From: Planctomycetota bacterium
Lineage (GTDB): Bacteria > Planctomycetota > Phycisphaerae > UBA1845 > PWPN01
Assembly (NCBI GenBank): GCA_029550525.1
Contig: JAKPHF010000011.1
Location: 1 to 64,000 of the forward strand
DNA: 64,000 bases
Reading direction: 5' to 3'
The notes under the pieces were generated by a model. It saw only the letters and a list, made by a program, of their open reading frames with translations. It made no database searches and had not been told where the DNA came from. Position 1 is the first letter of the stretch; the number at the start of each line of letters is the position of its first letter. The translations under genes were made by a program, and so were the position numbers. This document shows, piece after piece, positions 54,370 through 62,865 of the stretch.

Positions 54370-55095
54370 ATGCGAGAACTCAAACGCATACTACTCGAAG
54401 CGCTGATCATCGCGGCGGCGGGTGCAGCTGTCGGCCTAACCGCCAACGCCATGAACGTTAAGGGCCTCAAGCTGTTCAAAAACCACTTCCCGCCGCCGCC
54501 GACGACGACGAAGCCGACGCTGCCCGACAAAACAACCGCTCCCGCTCGAGACGTTGCACGCGAGGCCGGCGGGACCACGCAGTCTGCCGACGTGCAGGTT
54601 GTCGCTACAGACCCGGCTGTCGATTCGACGCCGACGCCTCCTCTGGCAGACGATCCGTACGCCGGCCTTGCCCCCGAGGTCCGTGCCAAGCTCGAAGCGT
54701 ACAGCCTCCAACCCATCCGGCTGGATGAACTATTGAAGCTGTACGAGGATCCGCTGTACGCCGCCAATTTGTACGTGATCATCGACGCCCGTGACGACCG
54801 TGACTACGCCGAAGGGCACATCCCGGGTGCGTTCCAGCTCTTCCATTACCGAGCCGAGCAGTTTGTGGACGCCGTCGTGCCCGCGGCCCAAGCCGCCGAA
54901 AAGGTCATCGTCTACTGCAATGGCGGCGATTGCGATGACAGCGTCTTCACCGCGGATCTCCTGCGACGCGATCACGCAATCGATCCTGGTCGCGTTTTCG
55001 TGTATCCGGAAGGGTTCGAAGGTTGGAAGAAGGCGGGGCTGCCCATCGAAATCGGTGTACGAGGCAGCGGCATCATAAAGGAGGGCGGCAATTGA
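54370..55095 (+). CDS. Membrane-anchored rhodanese-like protein
   Basis: A 241-residue protein with an N-terminal membrane helix (LLEALIIAAAGAAVGLTAN), a Pro/Thr-rich linker (about residues 40-95) and one rhodanese domain. The domain shows VIIDARDDRDYAEGHIPGAF and the catalytic Cys183 in VIVYCNGGDCDDS. It would face the periplasm and move sulfane sulfur or act as a thiol redox partner. It overlaps the DoxX/MauE-like gene by 4 bp, so the two are coupled. ATG 54370 is preferred since earlier codons translate the repeat. Confidence 0.87.
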   Translation: MRELKRILLEALIIAAAGAAVGLTANAMNVKGLKLFKNHFPPPPTTTKPTLPDKTTAPARDVAREAGGTTQSADVQVVATDPAVDSTPTPPLADDPYAGLAPEVRAKLEAYSLQPIRLDELLKLYEDPLYAANLYVIIDARDDRDYAEGHIPGAFQLFHYRAEQFVDAVVPAAQAAEKVIVYCNGGDCDDSVFTADLLRRDHAIDPGRVFVYPEGFEGWKKAGLPIEIGVRGSGIIKEGGN

Positions 55096-55730
55096 ACACG
55101 CAACCGTCACTCCTGCACAAAATGGATCGGACCGGTCTGCCACTTCTGGTGGCCCGACTTGTCCTGGGCGGCATGTTCATCTGGATGGGGCTGGCCAAGA
55201 CCGGTTACCCCGAGCTGATACTCGAAAAGACCGGCCTGTACGACAAGCCCATCGTGCAGCGCATCGTCTTCACCGGTGGCGACGACAAGGGCTTCATCGA
55301 ACTCGGCGGGCCCGTGCACTTCCTCAAGCTCATCCGCGAGTACGAGCTGTTCCCGCGTCAATTGTGGTTTCTGCTGAACTTCACCGCCGTCACCATGCCG
55401 TGGATCGAGGTTTTGTGCGGCATCCTGCTGATTGCCGGCGTGGCCGTGCGCGGAGCCGCCGGACTGCTGCTCGCGCTGTTGATCATGTTCACGACCATGA
55501 TCGTCATCCGCGGCATCAACATCTATCACGCCAAGGATATCGCTTTCTGCGCAATCAAATTCAATTGTGGCTGCGGCGGCGGCGACGTCTTCATTTGCAG
55601 CAAGCTGATCGAAAACGTCACGCTGTCTCTCTTGGCCGTGCTGTGCCTGCTTTCCGGGACCGCACGGTTCTGCCTTGCCAAAAACATCATCCCCCCGCGC
55701 CCGGTCGAAACGCCATCCGAACAGCGTTGA
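55092..55730 (+). CDS. DoxX/MauE-like membrane protein
   Basis: A 212-residue protein with about four helices. LPLLVARLVLGGMFIWMGLAK is the DoxX/MauE N-terminal helix, and ALLIMFTTMIVIRGINIYH and NVTLSLLAVLCLLSG follow. A Cys-rich loop CGCGGGDVFIC between helices is typical of the MauE group, which handles electrons for disulfide formation. The start TTG 55092 overlaps the rhodanese stop (TTGA); ATG 55122 is an alternative. Pairing with a periplasmic rhodanese suggests a thiol/sulfur redox module. Confidence 0.82.
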   Translation: MNTQPSLLHKMDRTGLPLLVARLVLGGMFIWMGLAKTGYPELILEKTGLYDKPIVQRIVFTGGDDKGFIELGGPVHFLKLIREYELFPRQLWFLLNFTAVTMPWIEVLCGILLIAGVAVRGAAGLLLALLIMFTTMIVIRGINIYHAKDIAFCAIKFNCGCGGGDVFICSKLIENVTLSLLAVLCLLSGTARFCLAKNIIPPRPVETPSEQR

Positions 55731-56026
55731 TCGACTGTCCTGTTGCGGCCAACGCGCATCGCGTCCGAGCACAAGCGGAATTGCGCCTCGGCAAAAAAAT
55801 GTCACTGTGTTATTGGAATTAAGCCTGAAGGCGCCTACACTGCATCCGATCGGGGCCTTGGATCTCCCTTCCTGTCCCCACGCGGCTCGCCGAACAGGGT
55901 AAGCAGTTCCTGTCCGTGGTCGAACGGCGCGCAGGCTGTGCATGCCTGCCCGGATGGAACCGTCCGGCACACGGGAGAACCAGGTAGGCTTTCTCCGGGA
56001 ACTATCACAAGGAGCGGAAAGTATGC

Positions 56027-56542
56027 CTTGCGAGCCTGGCCACCAACGGTGCGGCGGGCGATGGGGCATCGACGTTCGGCTCGGTGGCCAATGACGGCCG
56101 GACGGTGTCGTTCTCGAGTGTCGCCACCAACCTGACGGCCTCGGATGCCAACGGCTCGGTGTCGGACGTGTACGTCCGCGTGCCGGCGGATGCCGATGGC
56201 GATCTCGTGGCCGATGACCTGGATCTGTGCCCCGGCACTGTCCCCGGCGCGTCTGTGGATGCCAACGGATGCCCGCCGCTGATCCCCGGCGATTTCAACC
56301 GGGACGGCGACGTGGACGTCGGGCCCGGCTCGGACTTCGAGAAGTTCGTTGCTTGCGGCACTGGCCCCGGCGTTCTCTACACCAATCACCCGCCCGCCGG
56401 ATGCGCGTTGACCCCGGATGGCCAAGGTGTCTTTCCCGCGGATTTCGACCGGGACTACGACGTGGATCAGGATGATTTCAGCACCTTCCAGCGGTGCTAC
56501 AGCGGTGCGAACATCTACGGCGATCCGTCTTGTGCGGATTGA
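56027..56542 (+). pseudogene. C-terminal fragment of a beta-propeller/dockerin protein
   Basis: The reading frame gives one to two TolB/PD40-like propeller repeats (FGSVANDGRTVSFSSVATNL) followed by a thrombospondin-3-like segment (DADGDLVADDLDLCPG) and two dockerin-like repeats (DFNRDGDVDVGPGSDFEKF and DFDRDYDVDQDDF). Signal peptide and most of the propeller are missing. Just upstream, aaggag and ATG 56023 form a good start site, but in another frame that stops after 23 codons. That looks like a deletion that joined a gene start to its own 3' end out of frame. The preceding 290 bp hold no gene. Confidence 0.6.
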
Positions 56543-56584
56543 TGGCGGATTGATGGAGGCGGCGACAACGAAGCCGGTTCGGGA

Positions 56585-56603
56585 GGCGGGTCTCTGGCCC
56601 GCC
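56585..56603. repeat. GGCGGG hairpin
   Basis: GGCGGG-TCTCTGG-CCCGCC between the propeller fragment and paaK; same core as the hairpins at 24929-25060 and 46713. Confidence 0.7.
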
Positions 56604-56613
56604 TTCTGCCGTT

Positions 56614-57936
56614 TTACGCACGCTCGATTCGCCGATCGATCACCCGTTTGGACTTGCCGATGAAACGCTCGAGCGTCTGCGGCTTGACCAGCTCGACTCG
56701 CACCCGGATGCCCGTGATCGTATGGATTTCGCGGTCGATGCGATCCCGCAGTTCGTGCATCTCGCGCATTTTGTCCGAGAACAACTCGGGCCGAATCTCC
56801 ACCCGCACCGTGACCTCGTCCAGGGAACCCGGGCGGTCCACCTCGATGACGTAGTGGGGGGCGGTGCCTTCGACCCGCAGCAAGGCTTCCTCGATCTGCG
56901 AGGGGAAGACGTTCACGCCGCGGATGATGAGCATGTCGTCCGTGCGGCCGAGCACGCGGCTCATGCGGACCGTCGTTCGCCCGCAGGGGCAGGGCGAGTC
57001 GTCGAGCCGAGCAATGTCACGCGTGCGGTAGCGCAGGAGCGGCATGGCTTCCTTGGTGAGCGTGGTGAACACCAGTTCGCCCGGCTCGCCCATGGGCACG
57101 GGCTCAAGCGTATCGGGATTCAGGCATTCGACCAGGAAATGGTCTTCCTGGATGTGCATCCCGTTCTGGCAGGCGCACTCGCCGCTCACGCCCGGGCCGA
57201 TGACTTCGCTCAGCCCGTAGTTGTTGAACGCGACGATGCCCAATTCCTTCTCGATGCGGACCCGCATGTCCTCGGTCCACGGCTCGCCGCCGAAGTGGCC
57301 GAACGCCACCGGCAGTGTGGCCGGATCGATGCCTTGCTCCCGAGCGACTTCCGCGATGTTCAGCGCGTAACTCGGCGTGCAGATGAGTACGTCGGCGGAC
57401 AGATCTTTCATGAGCAGGATTTGCCGGGGCGTGTTGCCGGCCGCCGCAGGCACGATGGCCGCTCCTACCCGCTCGACTCCCTGGTGCAGGCCGAACCCGC
57501 CGGTGAACAGTCCGTAGCCGAACGCGATGTGTACGAAGTGCCGGGCTCGCAGCCCGCCGGCCACAAGAAACCGCGCGCACATATTCGTCCACAAATCCAG
57601 GTCGGCCGAGGTGTAGGCGACGAACGTCGGCCGGCCCGTCGTGCCCGACGAGCCGTGCACGCGGACGATCTGCTCGCGAGGCACGGCCAGGAACCCGAGC
57701 GGATAATACTCGCGCAGATCATCCTTGGTGGTCAGCGGGAGCCGTCGAAGGTCGTCCAGCGTCTCGATGGATTCCCAGCTCAGCGAGAGCCGCTCGAAGG
57801 CCTTCCGATAGAACGGAACGTTGGCCACCCGGGCGCACACCGACCGCAGCCGCTGCAACTGCGTCGCCTCCAGCCGCTCTCGCGGCATGGTCTCCGCCCG
57901 ATCCCAGATCCGATTCTCGACCCTGAACGATGCCAT
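56614..57936 (-). CDS. paaK: Phenylacetate-CoA ligase, copy 1
   Basis: A 440-residue AMP-forming aryl-CoA ligase of the PaaK family. Phosphate-binding loop VHGSSGTTGRPTF, NNYGLSEVIGPGVSGEC, YRTRDIARLDDSPCPCGRT and GVNVFPSQIEEALL are all present, with the Lys of the C-terminal domain in FIGKSKRVIDRR. It activates phenylacetate or related aryl acids to CoA thioesters. It is the last gene of the aryl-acid set and is separated from the ACT gene by a GAATGACGAA repeat. ATG 57936 is chosen; upstream codons translate the repeat. Confidence 0.92.
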   Translation of the reverse strand: MASFRVENRIWDRAETMPRERLEATQLQRLRSVCARVANVPFYRKAFERLSLSWESIETLDDLRRLPLTTKDDLREYYPLGFLAVPREQIVRVHGSSGTTGRPTFVAYTSADLDLWTNMCARFLVAGGLRARHFVHIAFGYGLFTGGFGLHQGVERVGAAIVPAAAGNTPRQILLMKDLSADVLICTPSYALNIAEVAREQGIDPATLPVAFGHFGGEPWTEDMRVRIEKELGIVAFNNYGLSEVIGPGVSGECACQNGMHIQEDHFLVECLNPDTLEPVPMGEPGELVFTTLTKEAMPLLRYRTRDIARLDDSPCPCGRTTVRMSRVLGRTDDMLIIRGVNVFPSQIEEALLRVEGTAPHYVIEVDRPGSLDEVTVRVEIRPELFSDKMREMHELRDRIDREIHTITGIRVRVELVKPQTLERFIGKSKRVIDRRIERA

Positions 57937-57944
57937 CACGGTTC

Positions 57945-58115
57945 CGCAATGATGAAATGACGAAATCCGAAGTCCGAATGACGAGTGAAACCAGAATGAC
58001 GAAATCAGAATGACGAATGTCTGAATGTCAGACGAGCAAGCACGAATGAGCCGTGACTGGTCGTCAATCAAATTTCGTCAATCATTCGACATTCGGGCCT
58101 CGTCATTCGACATTC
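57945..58115. repeat. GAATGACGAA repeat, copy 3
   Basis: The left half (57950-58020) has atgacgaaatccgaa, gaatgacgag and agaatgacgaa words. The right half (58070-58112) has complementary words ttcgtcaatcattcgacattcgg and gtcattcgacattc. It is the same two-armed layout as copy 1 at 32861-33028. Confidence 0.85.
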
Positions 58116-58130
58116 AACGCTCCGAGGGGG

Positions 58131-58571
58131 CTACTTGCCGCGCTTTCGCAGATCGGCGTCACTGACCAGCTTGATCTGGCAGGAACTCAGGGCGGTGGCC
58201 ACCCGGCTCACGTCCTCCTCGAACCGGAACACGAGCACTGCCTTCTCGCCCATGTGGAACGTGCACGAGTACATGTACTCGATGTTCAGTCCGAGCTTCT
58301 CGATGCAGTCGATCACCTCGGCCAGGCCGCCCGGCACGTCGGGCACTTCGATCGCCACGACTTCGGTCACCTTGACGACCACGCCGGCTTGTTCGAGGAC
58401 TGCCTTGGCCTTTTGCCAGTCGTCCACCACCAGCCGCAGAATCCCGAACTGTTGGGTGTCGGCCAGCGACAGCGTGAGAATGTCGATCCCCGCGTCGCCC
58501 AGCAGCTTGGCCGGCAACCGGATCTGGTGCGGCTTGTTCTCCAGGAAAACCGAGAGTTGGTGCAGGATCAT
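58131..58571 (-). CDS. ACT domain protein linked to PaaK
   Basis: A 146-residue protein with two ACT domains in tandem (starts LHQLSVFLENKPHQIRLPAK and VTEVVAIEVPDVPGGLAEV). Proteins of this length and type are often found beside PaaK and IorAB genes, and ACT domains bind small ligands such as amino acids. It may sense an aromatic acid or amino acid and control the enzymes; no DNA-binding domain is present. ATG 58571 is the start. It lies between the two paaK genes. Confidence 0.88.
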   Translation of the reverse strand: MILHQLSVFLENKPHQIRLPAKLLGDAGIDILTLSLADTQQFGILRLVVDDWQKAKAVLEQAGVVVKVTEVVAIEVPDVPGGLAEVIDCIEKLGLNIEYMYSCTFHMGEKAVLVFRFEEDVSRVATALSSCQIKLVSDADLRKRGK

Positions 58572-58674
58572 GGGACTTTCCTTGTCAGTTGTCCGTCGCC
58601 GACGGTCAAAGGCCAGCCGTTGACGCACGATTACGAACGATCTTGGCCCCCGGCCACGGACTACGGACCAATCT

Positions 58675-60012
58675 TTACAGATTCCTCTTGTCAATCACAC
58701 GCTTCGCTTTGCCCTGACTCCGCTCGATGGTCTGCGGCTCGACCAGCCGGACGGCCACCCGAATGCCCAGCACGTGCTCGACCGCGTCCGCCAGCTTGCG
58801 CTGTACCGATTCGAGCGAGCGCACCTTGTCGCTGAAAATGGCCGCGGTCACCTCCACCTGGACCTCCATCTGGTCCAGACCCTTCTCTCGCGTCAGGATG
58901 ATCTGGTAGTGCGGCAGCGTGCCTTCGACGCTCAGCAGGGCGGTCTCCACCTGCGACGGGAAGACGTTCACGCCCCGGATGATGAACATGTCGTCGCTGC
59001 GGCGAGAAATACGGTTGATCCGGCGGAGCGTTCGTCCGCACGGGCAAGGCTCGGTCTTGAACGCCGTGATGTCGTGCGTGCGATACCGGATGATGGGCAT
59101 CGCCTTCTTGCTCAGCGTGGTCAGTACGAGTTCGCCTTCCACGCCGTCCGGACAGGGCTCGCCCGTCGCCGGGTTCACGATCTCCGGGTAGAAGTGATCC
59201 TCGAAGATGGTCAGGCCGTCCTGGCAACTGCACTCGGTGGCCACGCCCGGCCCGATGATCTCGGACAGACCGTAGATATCGTACGCCTTGATGCCTGCCT
59301 CCGCCTCGATCCGTCGCCGCATGGAGTCGGTCCACGGCTCCGCCCCGAAGATCCCCGCCCGCAGCGGCAGATCCTTGAGGTTGATGCCGTGATCCGCCGC
59401 GTATTCCATCAGGTGGATGAAGTAGCTCGGCGTGCAGCAGATCGCGGTCACGCCGAAATCCTTCATCACCATGACCTGGCGGTCGGTGTTACCGCCGGAG
59501 ATCGGGATGACCGTCGCCCCGAGCGTCTCGGCCCCGTAGTGAGCGCCGAGACCGCCGGTAAACAGCCCATAACCGTATGCGTTCTGGATAATGTCGCCGC
59601 GATGCAGTCCGCAGGCTGCGAACGTACGCACCATCACGCTCGCCCACACCTCCAGATCCTCGCGCGTGTACGCGACCACGATGGGCTTGCCCGTGGTGCC
59701 GCTGGAGGCGTGCAGCCGGACGATCTCCTGCATCGGGCTGGCGAACAAGCCGAACGGGTATGTGTCCCGCAGATCGCTCTTCTCCGTGAACGGCAGGTGG
59801 CGGATGTCGTCCAGCGAACGAATGTCGGCCGGCGTCAGATTTCGCTCCTGCATGCGCGAGCGGAACAGCTCGACATGTTCATAGGCTCGATGCACGACCG
59901 CCTTGAGCCGCCGCAACTGCAGATCACGCAGTTGCGGTAGGGGTAGATAGTCCGGCGCACTGGCGGGATGAAATCCGCCAGGCAGATCGTTCCAGTTCTC
60001 GACAGTCAGCAT
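58675..60012 (-). CDS. paaK: Phenylacetate-CoA ligase, copy 2
   Basis: A 445-residue PaaK-family ligase, clearly related to copy 1 but distinct. LHASSGTTGKPIVVAYT is the phosphate-binding loop; YDIYGLSEIIGPGVATEC, PCPCGRTLRRINRISRRSDD and GVNVFPSQVETALL follow. Two copies may differ in substrate (phenylacetate, indoleacetate or hydroxyphenylacetate). It is next to iorB, 84 bp away. Confidence 0.92.
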   Translation of the reverse strand: MLTVENWNDLPGGFHPASAPDYLPLPQLRDLQLRRLKAVVHRAYEHVELFRSRMQERNLTPADIRSLDDIRHLPFTEKSDLRDTYPFGLFASPMQEIVRLHASSGTTGKPIVVAYTREDLEVWASVMVRTFAACGLHRGDIIQNAYGYGLFTGGLGAHYGAETLGATVIPISGGNTDRQVMVMKDFGVTAICCTPSYFIHLMEYAADHGINLKDLPLRAGIFGAEPWTDSMRRRIEAEAGIKAYDIYGLSEIIGPGVATECSCQDGLTIFEDHFYPEIVNPATGEPCPDGVEGELVLTTLSKKAMPIIRYRTHDITAFKTEPCPCGRTLRRINRISRRSDDMFIIRGVNVFPSQVETALLSVEGTLPHYQIILTREKGLDQMEVQVEVTAAIFSDKVRSLESVQRKLADAVEHVLGIRVAVRLVEPQTIERSQGKAKRVIDKRNL

Positions 60013-60096
60013 GCTGTCATCCCTCTTTCACCGCGCCTCGCATCACGCACGGACGGAGGAGGCTTACAGATCTTCCTGTGACTCGACGGGAAGCGC

Positions 60097-60585
60097 TCAC
60101 TTGGTTTTTCCCGCCTGCCGGCCGATGGCGAACGCTTTTTCGTTCACCTCCAGCACCTTCGCCGGCAAGTTGGCTCGAATCGCCGCCAACAGATGTTCCT
60201 CGGGCACCACCAGGTATGTACTGAGCACGCCCAGCAGCGCGATGTTCAGGCTTCGACTGTGCGGAAGCGCTGCCGCATCGACCGCGTCGGGAGCGATCAG
60301 GACGCCGCCCGGCCTGAGGTGACGCCGGCTGCTCTCCAGCTCTTCGGGGGCCAGCACCACCACGTAATCGGCCTCGCCTGCCGGCACCATGGGGCTGAAC
60401 ACTTCCCGGCCAAACCGCACGTCGCTGCTGACCGACCCGCCGCGCTGGCTCATGCCGTGCAATTCGCTTTTCTTGACGTCATACCCGGCCGCGAACGCCG
60501 CCTCGGCCAGGATGTCCGAGCCCTTTAGCACGCCCTGGCCGCCCAGACCCGCGAACACCACGTTCGTCACTTTCGATGAAGTCAT
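60097..60585 (-). CDS. iorB: Indolepyruvate oxidoreductase subunit beta
   Basis: A 162-residue protein of the 2-oxoacid oxidoreductase gamma-chain fold. NVVFAGLGGQGVLKGSDIL and GMSQRGGSVSSDVRFG are characteristic. With IorA it converts aromatic 2-oxo acids to aryl-acyl-CoA and reduced ferredoxin. It is shorter than many IorB (about 190 residues) but complete at both ends. It lies 108 bp after iorA; the spacer shows no feature. Confidence 0.9.
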   Translation of the reverse strand: MTSSKVTNVVFAGLGGQGVLKGSDILAEAAFAAGYDVKKSELHGMSQRGGSVSSDVRFGREVFSPMVPAGEADYVVVLAPEELESSRRHLRPGGVLIAPDAVDAAALPHSRSLNIALLGVLSTYLVVPEEHLLAAIRANLPAKVLEVNEKAFAIGRQAGKTK

Positions 60586-60693
60586 AACTCGCTTGGCTTT
60601 CCGTTATCTCTATCAGGTCGTTGCGACCGACTGCTCTTCCGCTGTTCTTATCTCTCGCCGCGTCTCCGCGTTCCCGCGTCGTTTTTTCTTCCT

Positions 60694-62307
60694 TCACCCG
60701 CTGCACTGCTCGCAGCTCTGCCCGCGAGCCGCGGCCTGCTCATACTCTTTGATCTTGCCCGCCGCCAGGAGGCACGGTCGCCGAGCGATCAGCACCGCCA
60801 GTTCGTTGCTCGCCAGGTACTGCGCGAGGAGCTTTTCAAAACCCTCGGCATCCCGTGCGGGATCGAGCACGTGTACATTCCGGATGCCCATCGAACGGGC
60901 CAGGTCCTCGAACGAGATCTTGCCCGTCGGCTGGTGAGTGAGCGTACGGCCGGTGCCCGGATGCTCCTGCAGGCCGGTCATCGCCGTCGTGCCGTTGTCC
61001 AGAATCACCACCACGTGACCCGTCTTCGGCGGGTTGTACACCATCTCCACCAGCCCGGTGATACCGCTATGTACGAACGTGCTGTCGCCGATGACGCTCA
61101 CCACGCGTCGCGCATCCTTCTCGGGCAACACATGACGCAGTCCCAGACCGGCGGTGATGCTCGCGCCCATGCACACGCAGGTGTCCATGGCTTGGAAGGG
61201 GGGCAGCACGCCCAGCGTGTAACAGCCGATGTCGCCCGCCACGATGCAATCGAGTTTGGCGAACACCGTGAATGCCGTGCGGTGAGGACACGCCTGGCAC
61301 AGTGCGGGCGGCTTGCCGCGAGGCGGGGCGGGCTCGGGCGACGTATCGCCGGCCAGGATGCGGCGCACCCGGGCCACGTCGAGTTCGCCGAACCGGTACA
61401 TCTCCGGCTTGCCTTCGACCGCGATGCCTTCGGCCCGGATCGCCTCGACCAGCCACGGATCGCCTTCCTCGATCACCACGCAACGCTTCACGCTCGCAGC
61501 AAACTCGCGAATCTTCTGCATGGGCAACGGATAACTCATGCCCAGCTTGAGAAACCGCGCTTGCGGTGCGACCTCGCGGGCGTGCATGTACGCCACGCCG
61601 TTGGCGATGATGCCCAATTCCGTGCTTTCGCCGACGACGGTGTTGAGGTCCGTCTTTTCGCTTTCCTGGGCGAGCTCCGCCAGCTTGGCGCGGAGCCGGC
61701 GATGGGCCGGCCGGGCGTACGCCGGGATCATGACTCGGCTCTGAATGTCACGTTCGAACGCGGTTGGTGGGGCGGGCACGGCCGGACCGCGCGTCACCAC
61801 TGTCTTGGAATGGCAGACCCGCGTGGTCATGCGCAAGAGCACGGGTGTATGCCATCGTTCGGAGATTTGCACCGCTCGAATCAGAAAATCGTACGCGTCC
61901 TGCGAATTGGCCGGCTCGAGCATGGGGATGCCCGCCGCCACCGCGTAGTGTCGATTGTCCTGCTCGTTCTGGCTCGAGGCCATGCCCGGATCGTCGGCCG
62001 AGACGATCACGAGGGCGCCGCTCACGCCCGTGTACGCGGCCGTGAACAGCGGGTCGGCCGCCACGTTGAGCCCCACGTGCTTCATGGTGACCAGCGCGCG
62101 GGCCTTGCCGAACGCCGCTCCCACGCCGACCTCCAGCGCCACCTTCTCGTTCGGCGACCATTGGGCCTTGCCGCCCAAGGCCGCAAAGTGCTCGAGGATT
62201 TCCGTCGAAGGTGTGCCCGGGTAGCCCGTGCCCAACGCCACGCCGCAATCGATGGCGGCCTGCGCCACCGCTTCATCACCACTCAGCAACATCCGCGTAT
62301 GACTCAT
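60694..62307 (-). CDS. iorA: Indolepyruvate oxidoreductase subunit alpha, lacking C-terminal ferredoxin
   Basis: A 537-residue subunit carrying both ThDP-enzyme halves. Blocks: GTGYPGTPSTEILEHFA, MKHVGLNVAADPLF, CQACPHRTAF, VAGDIGCYTLG and the ThDP site VIGDSTFVHSGI then LDNGTTAMTGLQEHPG. Typical IorA continues for about 70 residues with two [4Fe-4S] clusters; here the protein ends soon after LIARRPCLL with CEQCSG, so the clusters are missing. No separate ferredoxin gene is next to it in the window. ATG 62307 is chosen. Confidence 0.9.
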   Translation of the reverse strand: MSHTRMLLSGDEAVAQAAIDCGVALGTGYPGTPSTEILEHFAALGGKAQWSPNEKVALEVGVGAAFGKARALVTMKHVGLNVAADPLFTAAYTGVSGALVIVSADDPGMASSQNEQDNRHYAVAAGIPMLEPANSQDAYDFLIRAVQISERWHTPVLLRMTTRVCHSKTVVTRGPAVPAPPTAFERDIQSRVMIPAYARPAHRRLRAKLAELAQESEKTDLNTVVGESTELGIIANGVAYMHAREVAPQARFLKLGMSYPLPMQKIREFAASVKRCVVIEEGDPWLVEAIRAEGIAVEGKPEMYRFGELDVARVRRILAGDTSPEPAPPRGKPPALCQACPHRTAFTVFAKLDCIVAGDIGCYTLGVLPPFQAMDTCVCMGASITAGLGLRHVLPEKDARRVVSVIGDSTFVHSGITGLVEMVYNPPKTGHVVVILDNGTTAMTGLQEHPGTGRTLTHQPTGKISFEDLARSMGIRNVHVLDPARDAEGFEKLLAQYLASNELAVLIARRPCLLAAGKIKEYEQAAARGQSCEQCSG

Positions 62308-62398
62308 TGCGGTTCCTTGTCTCGTCTCACACTGACTTCGGGGCGTGGGCATCTTGCCTGCCGCAGGCGGACACCCTGGCACAAAGCCTCGACTTCGA

Positions 62399-62845
62399 TC
62401 ACGCGTCGTTCACCGGGCCCCGTTCGATGGCTTCGACGAACCACGCCGGTGGGCGCATGGGCTTGCCCGTGGCATCCGTCACCGCGTGCACCGTATAGCC
62501 GGCGGCCACCGGCGCTCCCGTCTCGGCGTGCGTAATCCGGTTGTCGAAGCGAACCCGAGCTCGCCCCTCCATGCGGGCCGTCGTCGCCACTCGCAAGGGA
62601 TCATCATACCGCGCGCGACCCTGGTACTGCACGTAAGCCTCGGTTAACGGCAGCATCAGCCCGCGTTTTTCCATTTCTGCGTAGGGAATGCCGATCCGCC
62701 GCGAATACTCCGTCCGCCCGCACTCGAACCATTCCAGGGCCCGCGAGTTGTAGAACGTCCCCATTTGGTCCGTTTCACTGTAACGAACGCGTATGACCAG
62801 AACTGCTTCATCCGGCAACGTCGCCACCCCCGTTCGCCCGGCCAC
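62399..62845 (-). CDS. Acyl-CoA thioesterase (4-hydroxybenzoyl-CoA thioesterase family)
   Basis: A 148-residue hot-dog-fold enzyme. VRYSETDQMGTFYNSRALEW carries the active-site Asp26, and FECGRTEYSR is typical of the YbgC/4HBT family. It hydrolyses acyl- or aryl-CoA. It is the first gene of the aryl-acid set, 91 bp before iorA, and could release free aryl acids from the CoA esters made by IorAB or PaaK. The first ten residues are uncertain. Confidence 0.9.
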   Translation of the reverse strand: MAGRTGVATLPDEAVLVIRVRYSETDQMGTFYNSRALEWFECGRTEYSRRIGIPYAEMEKRGLMLPLTEAYVQYQGRARYDDPLRVATTARMEGRARVRFDNRITHAETGAPVAAGYTVHAVTDATGKPMRPPAWFVEAIERGPVNDA

Positions 62846-62865
62846 GATGCGAAGGCTCGCACGGC

